Source: Verrucomicrobiota bacterium
GTDB lineage: Bacteria > Verrucomicrobiota > Verrucomicrobiia > Opitutales > Opitutaceae
DNA: 64,000 nucleotides
Reading direction: 5' to 3'
NCBI GenBank assembly: GCA_028293565.1
Contig: JAQGON010000045.1
Location: forward strand, 1-64,000
Within the stretch, counting starts at the first letter, position 1; every line of letters starts with the position of its first letter. The notes beneath the pieces are model-generated. The model did no database searches. It had not been told where the DNA came from and was given only the letters and a program-made list of their open reading frames with translations. The position numbers were made by a program, and so were the translations under genes. This document shows positions 58,382 to 64,000 of the stretch, in pieces.

Positions 58382-59221
58382 CTACCCGCGCGACGGCTCG
58401 AGCATCGCCTCGCGCGCCTTGCGCGAAAGCTCCGCGATGTGCCCGTCGTTGGCCATCACCTGCTCCAAGTGACGCCTGCGTCCGGGGCCGGCCGTGTTCA
58501 TCATGATCTCGCCATAGGCGCGCTCCACCCAGAAGCGCGAGACGCCGTTGAGGTAATCGCGCAGCTCCTGGACGCGAGCCTCGGGATAACGCTGGCACAG
58601 GTTCATGGTGAACATCCGCCGCCATCCGCTGCCGCCGAAGGCCGCGTGCTTCGTGTTGTGATTGAACACCAGGATATCGCCCGGCTTCGTTTCGAGCGCC
58701 AGGCAGGGCACGTCGCGGCCGTGAATGCCCCAGTGTTCCTCGCTCTTGTAAACCTGCTCGTTGACGGACTTCGCGAAACTGTCGACGTCCTTGTGGCTGC
58801 CGGGAATGACCCGGAGGCAGCCGGTGTCGCGCGTCAGCGGGTCGAGGTAATAGGCAATTTTGAGATGAAGGATGTCCTTGTGCCATCCGTCCGAATGCCA
58901 GCCCGTGTCGCCGGAGTAATAATTCCCGTCGCTCGGCATGTAGTTGAAATCGTCGCCCAGCAGGCCGGCCGCAATGCCGTGAATGCGCGGATCGTCGAGC
59001 AGGCCGGAGAGCATCGCGCTCTGGTCGGGAAACGGCACGATGCACGAGCGCTGCTTGCCTTCGTGAGGCTTGCCGGCGTGCCCGCCCCCGCGCTTGGCGA
59101 AGATGCCTTCGAATTCGCGGATGATTTCGTCGATGCGATCCTTCAGCAGGCCGGGAAACGCGAGGAAGCCGAAGGTGTGGAAAAACGTTTTCTGCTGCGC
59201 GGTGAGTTCGAAGGAATCCAT
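58382..59221 (-). CDS. Phytanoyl-CoA dioxygenase family protein
   Basis: GWHSDGWHKDILHLKIAYYLDPLTRDTGCLRVIPGSHK; GDILVFNHNTKHAAFGG. Confidence 0.9.
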   Translation of the reverse strand: MDSFELTAQQKTFFHTFGFLAFPGLLKDRIDEIIREFEGIFAKRGGGHAGKPHEGKQRSCIVPFPDQSAMLSGLLDDPRIHGIAAGLLGDDFNYMPSDGNYYSGDTGWHSDGWHKDILHLKIAYYLDPLTRDTGCLRVIPGSHKDVDSFAKSVNEQVYKSEEHWGIHGRDVPCLALETKPGDILVFNHNTKHAAFGGSGWRRMFTMNLCQRYPEARVQELRDYLNGVSRFWVERAYGEIMMNTAGPGRRRHLEQVMANDGHIAELSRKAREAMLEPSRG

Positions 59222-59283
59222 GGGCGGGAGGGGGTTGGAGGGGACAGCGCCCGGTTTTCCACCGCGGGGCTGGGCAGTCAATG

Positions 59284-59374
59284 GTGGAACGCATTGCCCT
59301 CAATGCGTTGGACGCTCCGTCTGTCCCTTGAGTCCTGCTCGCACCTCCAGCGCATTGAGGGCAATGCGCTCCAC
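59284..59374. repeat. Palindromic repeat family E, inverted pair
   Basis: GTGGAACGCATTGCCCTCAATGCGTTGGA (59284-59312) and TCCAGCGCATTGAGGGCAATGCGCTCCAC (59346-59374). Confidence 0.92.
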
Positions 59375-59426
59375 CTTTCCGTCTGCGCTTTCAACCTTCC
59401 CCTTTCGCCTTTCAACTCCCCTCCCG

Positions 59427-61454
59427 ATGTCCCGACTCTCTTTCACCGTCGAACGCGAAGCCACCGGATCGAAAGCGCGCGCCGCCACGTTCCAGACGCT
59501 GCACGGAGCGGTCGAGACCCCGGTGTTCATGCCGGTCGGCACCCAGGCGACGGTGAAAAGCCAGACGGTCGAGACCCTGAAGGCCACGGGCGCGAGCGTC
59601 CTCCTCGCCAACACCTACCACCTGCTGCTGCGGCCGGGCGCGGAGGTTTTCCGGAAATTCGGCGGCATCCATCGCTTCATGAACTGGGACCGGCCCGTGC
59701 TGACCGACTCCGGCGGATTCCAGATCTTCTCCCTGCCGGGCGAGCGGTCGATGAACGAGGACGGCGCGCGGTTTCGCAGCTATGTCGACGGCGACATCCA
59801 CCTGCTCTCGCCGGAATCGAGCATTGCGATGCAGAAACTGATCGGCAGCGACATCATGATGGCCCTCGACCAATGCATCCCGTCGACCGCGCCCCATGAC
59901 GAAGCGCTCGCCGCGATGGAGCTGACACACCGGTGGGCCCGCCGCTCGCTTGAGGCGCGCGGCGACTCGGCGCAGGCACTTTTCGGAATCGTCCAGGGCG
60001 CGTGTCATCACGATTTGCGGAAAAAAAGCGCGGCCTTTCTGCGCGAACTTCCCTTCGACGGGCTGGCGATCGGCGGACTCGCGGTTGGCGAGACGCATGC
60101 CGAGCGCTACGAGTTCACCGGCCTGGTCACCGATCATCTTCCCAAAACCCTGCCGCGTTACCTGATGGGCGTCGGCACGCCGATCGACATCCTCGAGGCC
60201 GTTCATCGCGGCGTGGACATGTTCGACTGCATCATCCCTTCGCAGCTGGCGCAGCGCGGCGTCGCCTTCACCGCGCGCGGCCGGCTCCAGGTCCGGCGCG
60301 CGGTCCATAAGCTCGACGAGTCCCCGCTCGAGTCCGGCTGCGGCTGCTCCACCTGCCAGACCTACTCGCGCGCGTACCTGCACCATCTCGTCAAGTCCGA
60401 CGAAATGCTCGGCTGGCATCTGCTCGGCGTGCATAATTTCGCGTTCTATCACCGGCTGATGCGCGAGATGCGGCGGAGCATCCTGGAAAATCGCTTCGCG
60501 GAATTTTATGAGGCGCGACGGCACGACCTGGGCGGAAGCGACGACGAGAACGTCGTTCATCCTGTGAAGAAGCGGGCTCCGGCACGGTCGAGCCAGCTGG
60601 GCGACTACGACGTCGTGACCGGCTCGCAGGGTTTCTCGAGCATCCGCCAGATCAGCTCCGGCGAGGTGATGCACTCGGTCAACCGGCCGAGCGACGAGGC
60701 CCAGGCCCTCTACATCGAGCAGTCGCGGCTCGCCTTGCGCCTCCTCAAGCGCGACGACGACGCGGGCGAGCTGGTGATCTGGGACGTCGGTCTGGGCGCG
60801 GCGTCGAACGCGATGGCCGCGCTGCACTGCTTCGAAAAAGTCCTCGCCGAACATGGCTCAGGGGCGGTCCGGACGCTTCGCCTGATCAGCTTCGAGATCG
60901 ACCTCGACCCGCTGAAGCTCGCGCTGCGCTTCGCCAGCCACTTCCCCCACCTGCGCCACGGGGCGCCGCACGCGATCGTGAAGCACGGGCAATGGGATCA
61001 CGGCTCGGACCTGCTCCATTGGAAACTCCACCACGGCGATTTCCTCGCGTTTCTCGAGTCGTCGCCGGTGCCGGACCTGATCTTCTACGACCCCTTTTCC
61101 GCGAAGACGGACACGGCGTTGTGGACGCGCGAGGTCTTTGCGCGCCTGCTCCAGCACTGCCGCCCGAAGCCGGCCGAGCTGTACACCTACTCCGCCGCGA
61201 CCGCGGTGCGCGTGGCGTTCCTGGCCGCGGGATTCCACGTCGCCGAGGGCGTCGGAACAGGGCCGAAGGCGACGACGACCGTGGCGTTCACGCAGGAGCG
61301 CGGCGCCAGGGCGCATCCCGCCGCGTCCCGCCTCCTCGGCGCGGAGTGGCTCGCCCGGTGGCGCCGGAGCGATTCGAAATTTCCGGCGAACCTTGTGGCC
61401 GAAGAAAAACCGGCCTTCGAAAGAACCCTGGAAGCCCATCCGCAGTTCAGGTGA
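59427..61454 (+). CDS. tgt: tRNA-guanine(34) transglycosylase fused to an MnmC-like SAM methyltransferase domain
   Basis: TGT: PVLTDSGGFQIFSLPGERSMNEDG, GLAIGGLAVGE, GVDMFDCIIPSQLAQRGVAFT, CGCSTCQ...H. C-terminal part: GDYDVVTGSQGFSSIRQISSGEVMHS, VIWDVGLGAASNAMAAL, DLIFYDPFSAKTDTALWTREVFARLL, TYSAATAVRVAFLAAGFHVAEGVGTGPKATTTVA. Confidence 0.9.
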   Translation: MSRLSFTVEREATGSKARAATFQTLHGAVETPVFMPVGTQATVKSQTVETLKATGASVLLANTYHLLLRPGAEVFRKFGGIHRFMNWDRPVLTDSGGFQIFSLPGERSMNEDGARFRSYVDGDIHLLSPESSIAMQKLIGSDIMMALDQCIPSTAPHDEALAAMELTHRWARRSLEARGDSAQALFGIVQGACHHDLRKKSAAFLRELPFDGLAIGGLAVGETHAERYEFTGLVTDHLPKTLPRYLMGVGTPIDILEAVHRGVDMFDCIIPSQLAQRGVAFTARGRLQVRRAVHKLDESPLESGCGCSTCQTYSRAYLHHLVKSDEMLGWHLLGVHNFAFYHRLMREMRRSILENRFAEFYEARRHDLGGSDDENVVHPVKKRAPARSSQLGDYDVVTGSQGFSSIRQISSGEVMHSVNRPSDEAQALYIEQSRLALRLLKRDDDAGELVIWDVGLGAASNAMAALHCFEKVLAEHGSGAVRTLRLISFEIDLDPLKLALRFASHFPHLRHGAPHAIVKHGQWDHGSDLLHWKLHHGDFLAFLESSPVPDLIFYDPFSAKTDTALWTREVFARLLQHCRPKPAELYTYSAATAVRVAFLAAGFHVAEGVGTGPKATTTVAFTQERGARAHPAASRLLGAEWLARWRRSDSKFPANLVAEEKPAFERTLEAHPQFR

Positions 61455-61560
61455 CGCCGCGTCTCCGGCGGACGGACGGACCGGCCCTGTCCGGGAACTA
61501 AATGCGAGGAGGCCGGCGGCGCTCCTTGCGCGATCCGCAGCGGCCCGCTAGCTCTGGTCC

Positions 61561-62082
61561 ATGTCCTCCGCCTCCGCTCCAGATACGAAACCAAAACGCG
61601 GCCAGCCCTGCCCGTGCGGGAGCGGTCGTCTGTTCGAGGAGTGCTGCGAGCCGGTCCTCCTCGGCCGGCGCAGCGCGGCGAGTGCGGAGGAATTGATGCG
61701 CGCGCGCTTCACCGCGCACGTCGCGCATGATTTCAAGTTTCTCCACGAGTCCCATCGGCCGACCGCCGGAAAGCCGTATGTGGCGGAGCCGGGCGAGCCG
61801 AGCATGGCATGGACGCGTCTGGTGATCCATGACCATGGAACCCTCGACCAGCCGGATCGCGCCTTCGTCGATTTTTCCGCCTACGGAATCGAGGAGGGCG
61901 TGGAGAAAGTGCTGCACGAAAAATCGGAGTTTGTCCGCCTCGACGGCCAGTGGCTGTACAACCGCGAACTCCGGCTCGGGCCCGCTCCGTTCAGATCAGC
62001 GGCGCCCAAGGTCGGTCGGAACGACCCCTGCCCGTGCGACAGCGGGAAAAAGTACAAGCAGTGCTGCCTGGCCAAGGCGTAG
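61561..62082 (+). CDS. YchJ-like (UPF0225) protein with N- and C-terminal SEC-C motifs
   Basis: [13 protein letters not shown] and [25 protein letters not shown]. Confidence 0.9.
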   Translation: MSSASAPDTKPKRGQPCPCGSGRLFEECCEPVLLGRRSAASAEELMRARFTAHVAHDFKFLHESHRPTAGKPYVAEPGEPSMAWTRLVIHDHGTLDQPDRAFVDFSAYGIEEGVEKVLHEKSEFVRLDGQWLYNRELRLGPAPFRSAAPKVGRNDPCPCDSGKKYKQCCLAKA

Positions 62083-62134
62083 CGCAGGCGCCCGCGCCGC
62101 CCGAGGGTGGAGCGCATTGTCTCCGACCCTCTGG

Positions 62135-62213
62135 TAGCAGCTGCCGTCAGGCGGCTGGGCTCATTGCGCTTGATCGGCGCACACACGGAACAGCCTTCTG
62201 ACGTCGGCTGCTA
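62135..62213. repeat. Inverted repeat TAGCAGCYGMCGTCAG...
   Basis: TAGCAGCTGCCGTCAGGCGGCTG / CAGCCTTCTGACGTCGGCTGCTA, 23-bp arms with 4 mismatches. Confidence 0.8.
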
Positions 62214-62290
62214 CGAGAGCGCTGGGGAGGTGAGCTGACTCACGAGTTCGACGGAGCCTCCGACGCGTTTCACCTTCCGCGAAATCCGGC

Positions 62291-63364
62291 CTATCGCGCC
62301 CAGTCCATCGGTGCGGGCGGCGTGAAACGGGAGGCCACCGCGACCGGGCCTCCGTCCTTCATCGACGTCCCCATCGCCTCGAGGATCTCCACGACGTGCG
62401 CCGCCTGCGCGCCGGTCGCGCGCTGCGGGCGGCCGGCGATCATCGCTGCCGTCATCTCGTCGACCGCCCGGGCGAACTCGGTGCCCTTGAACGGCGGCCG
62501 CACCAGGCTGACTTCCTCGAACGGTTTTCCGAACGGGGCGTACTCGACGCGCGCTCCGAAATCCTGGAAATCGCCGAGGTAGACGCTGCCCTCGTCGCCG
62601 GTGAACTCCACTCCGCCGCCCTGTTTTCCGCCCTTCACATAGAAGTTCGCCGACAACCGCGCCGTCAGGCCTTCCTCGAATTCGAGCATCGCGAGCACAA
62701 AATCCGGCGTCGTGATCGTGAACTTCCGGCCCTCCTTGGTGACCCGGTGCGGATGCACCACCCTGCCCATGGCGGTCGCGCGCCGCACCGGTCCGAACAT
62801 CGTGGTCAGGAGGGTCAGCGGATAGACGCCGACGTCCCACTGGATTCCAACCTCGTAGAACGGCTCCGGATTCGGATGCCACTCCTCGATGCGCCCGTGA
62901 TTGATTTCCGCGTAAGCGAGTCGGACCCGTCCAGCCCGGCCGCTGCGCAGGATTTTCCACGCGGTCTGCTGCGCCTCGCCCATGTACATGATCGGCGCGC
63001 AGCCCAGCCGGAGCCCGCGGGCGTCCGCGAGCTCGGCCAGCTCCTTCGCCTCGCGGTAGCGGATCGCGAGCGGCTTTTCCGAATGGACATGTTTGCCGGC
63101 CAGCAGGCACCGCTTCGTGATTTCGTAATGCGCGAAGTGAATCGTCAGATTGACGATGAGGTCGACCGACGGGTCGGCGAGCACCGCCTCCAGGCCTTCG
63201 AAGGCGCGGCCGCCGAATTTTTCGGCGAACGCCCTGGCGCGCAGCGGATCGAGGTCGGAAAATCCGACCAGCTCGCACGCGCCGTAGGTCCTGATGCGTT
63301 CGGCGTAACGGTCGGCGATGTTGCCGCAGCCCACGATGGCCACCCGGATTTTAGGAGAAGACAC
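62291..63364 (-). CDS. Gfo/Idh/MocA family oxidoreductase
   Basis: GTG at 63364: (V)SSPKIRVAIVGCGNIADRYAERI; GKHVHSEKPLAIRYREAKEL. Confidence 0.92.
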   Translation of the reverse strand: MSSPKIRVAIVGCGNIADRYAERIRTYGACELVGFSDLDPLRARAFAEKFGGRAFEGLEAVLADPSVDLIVNLTIHFAHYEITKRCLLAGKHVHSEKPLAIRYREAKELAELADARGLRLGCAPIMYMGEAQQTAWKILRSGRAGRVRLAYAEINHGRIEEWHPNPEPFYEVGIQWDVGVYPLTLLTTMFGPVRRATAMGRVVHPHRVTKEGRKFTITTPDFVLAMLEFEEGLTARLSANFYVKGGKQGGGVEFTGDEGSVYLGDFQDFGARVEYAPFGKPFEEVSLVRPPFKGTEFARAVDEMTAAMIAGRPQRATGAQAAHVVEILEAMGTSMKDGGPVAVASRFTPPAPMDWAR

Positions 63365-63549
63365 GGGAAGAGTGCTCGAACACTTGCCCTGGAACGTCCA
63401 TCGGAATCTCAGGGCAACAAGCCCTTTGGCATGATCTCGCGCCGCCAGGCGTTGTCCGCGCGCGGAACGCGCTGTCTTTGATCCTGAGCTTGTCGAATGG
63501 GCCCCAGCGCGTTGGCGGCTCCGTCCACGATGCAGGTCGAGCTCGCGTC

Positions 63550-63577
63550 TCCAGCGCGTTGGGGCAACGCGCTCCAC
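63550..63577. repeat. Palindromic repeat family E unit (partial inverted partner at about 63501-63520)
   Basis: TCCAGCGCGTTGGGGCAACGCGCTCCAC. Confidence 0.85.
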
Positions 63578-63646
63578 CCCTTGGGGCGGCACACCTTTCC
63601 GAGCTGGAACCTTGCCACGGGCGCGGGCGCTTCCTAGACGCATTCC

Positions 63647-64000
63647 ATGGCAACCCCCGAGGCCACGGCCGCCGACGGACGAAACGCCAAGGGCGAATGG
63701 CGGCCGCCCTACCCCGTCCGCTACGCGCCCCTGTTTTCGTGGCCGCTGCGAATCGTCGACACGCTCAAGTGGCTGTTCCGTTACCCCGGATTCCTCTGGC
63801 CGCTGAACCTGCTGCTGCTGGCGATCTCGACGGTCTCGTGGTATTTCACCCAGCCCGACCTCGCGCGCTGCGTGCGGTTCGAGCCCGGATGGATGACGCA
63901 GGTCTATCTGAGAAACCTCGCGATGATGTGGCTCTTCTACGGCGGGTTTCACCTGCACCTGTACGTCCTCCGGCGCGAAGGCGCCAAGGGAAAATACGAC
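63647..64000 (+). CDS. Possible sterol desaturase/fatty acid hydroxylase family protein, N-terminal part (runs off window)
   Basis: MATPEATAADGRNAKGEWRPPYPVRYAPLFSWPLRIVDTLKWLFRYPGFLWPLNLLLLAISTVSWYF...MWLFYGGFHLHLYVLRREGAKGKYD; TM-rich, open at the edge. Confidence 0.5.
   Translation, partial: MATPEATAADGRNAKGEWRPPYPVRYAPLFSWPLRIVDTLKWLFRYPGFLWPLNLLLLAISTVSWYFTQPDLARCVRFEPGWMTQVYLRNLAMMWLFYGGFHLHLYVLRREGAKGKYD

Noticed and set aside
1-64000. tRNA or rRNA genes
   Set aside because: No cloverleaf-like GGTTCGA/CCA ends or rRNA signatures noticed by eye; a tRNAscan run would be needed to be certain.

Overview
High-GC chromosomal window. Its gene families and dispersed repeats look like Verrucomicrobiota, probably Opitutaceae-like; this is an inference. 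I read about 53 protein-coding genes. Landmarks: MoxR/DUF58/TgpA cluster (1-3.4 kb); acetyl-xylan esterase, Gfo/Idh and S9 peptidase (4.6-9.5 kb); BirA and a GldA/F/G-like ABC cluster with DUF4340 (10.5-17 kb); AsmA-like protein and hybrid histidine kinase (17-24 kb); sulfatase-fold protein (24.5 kb); peptide deformylase and PduO-type adenosyltransferase (32-33 kb); PhoH (34 kb); topoisomerase IV ParC/ParE (38-42 kb); RAYT transposase (44 kb); MFS, GH78-like, desaturase, DTW and PagL-like genes (47-55 kb); M23, fucosidase-like, epimerase and PhyH genes (55-59 kb); a Tgt + MnmC-like fusion (59.4-61.4 kb); Gfo/Idh (62-63 kb). No rRNA, tRNA or CRISPR was recognised. Most notable: (i) a tRNA-guanine transglycosylase fused to an MnmC-like methyltransferase domain; (ii) a sulfatase-fold protein that lost the formylglycine Cys and two metal-ligand Asp residues; (iii) a full-length RAYT whose HUH motif is degraded to QYR; (iv) a hybrid kinase whose terminal receiver has Val at the phospho-Asp position; (v) at least eight families of dispersed palindromic repeats, several supplying stop codons or C-terminal residues to adjacent genes, one showing stem covariation between copies; (vi) a duplicated moxR 5' end sandwiched between hairpin repeats. 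All family calls are from reading motifs; no search was run.
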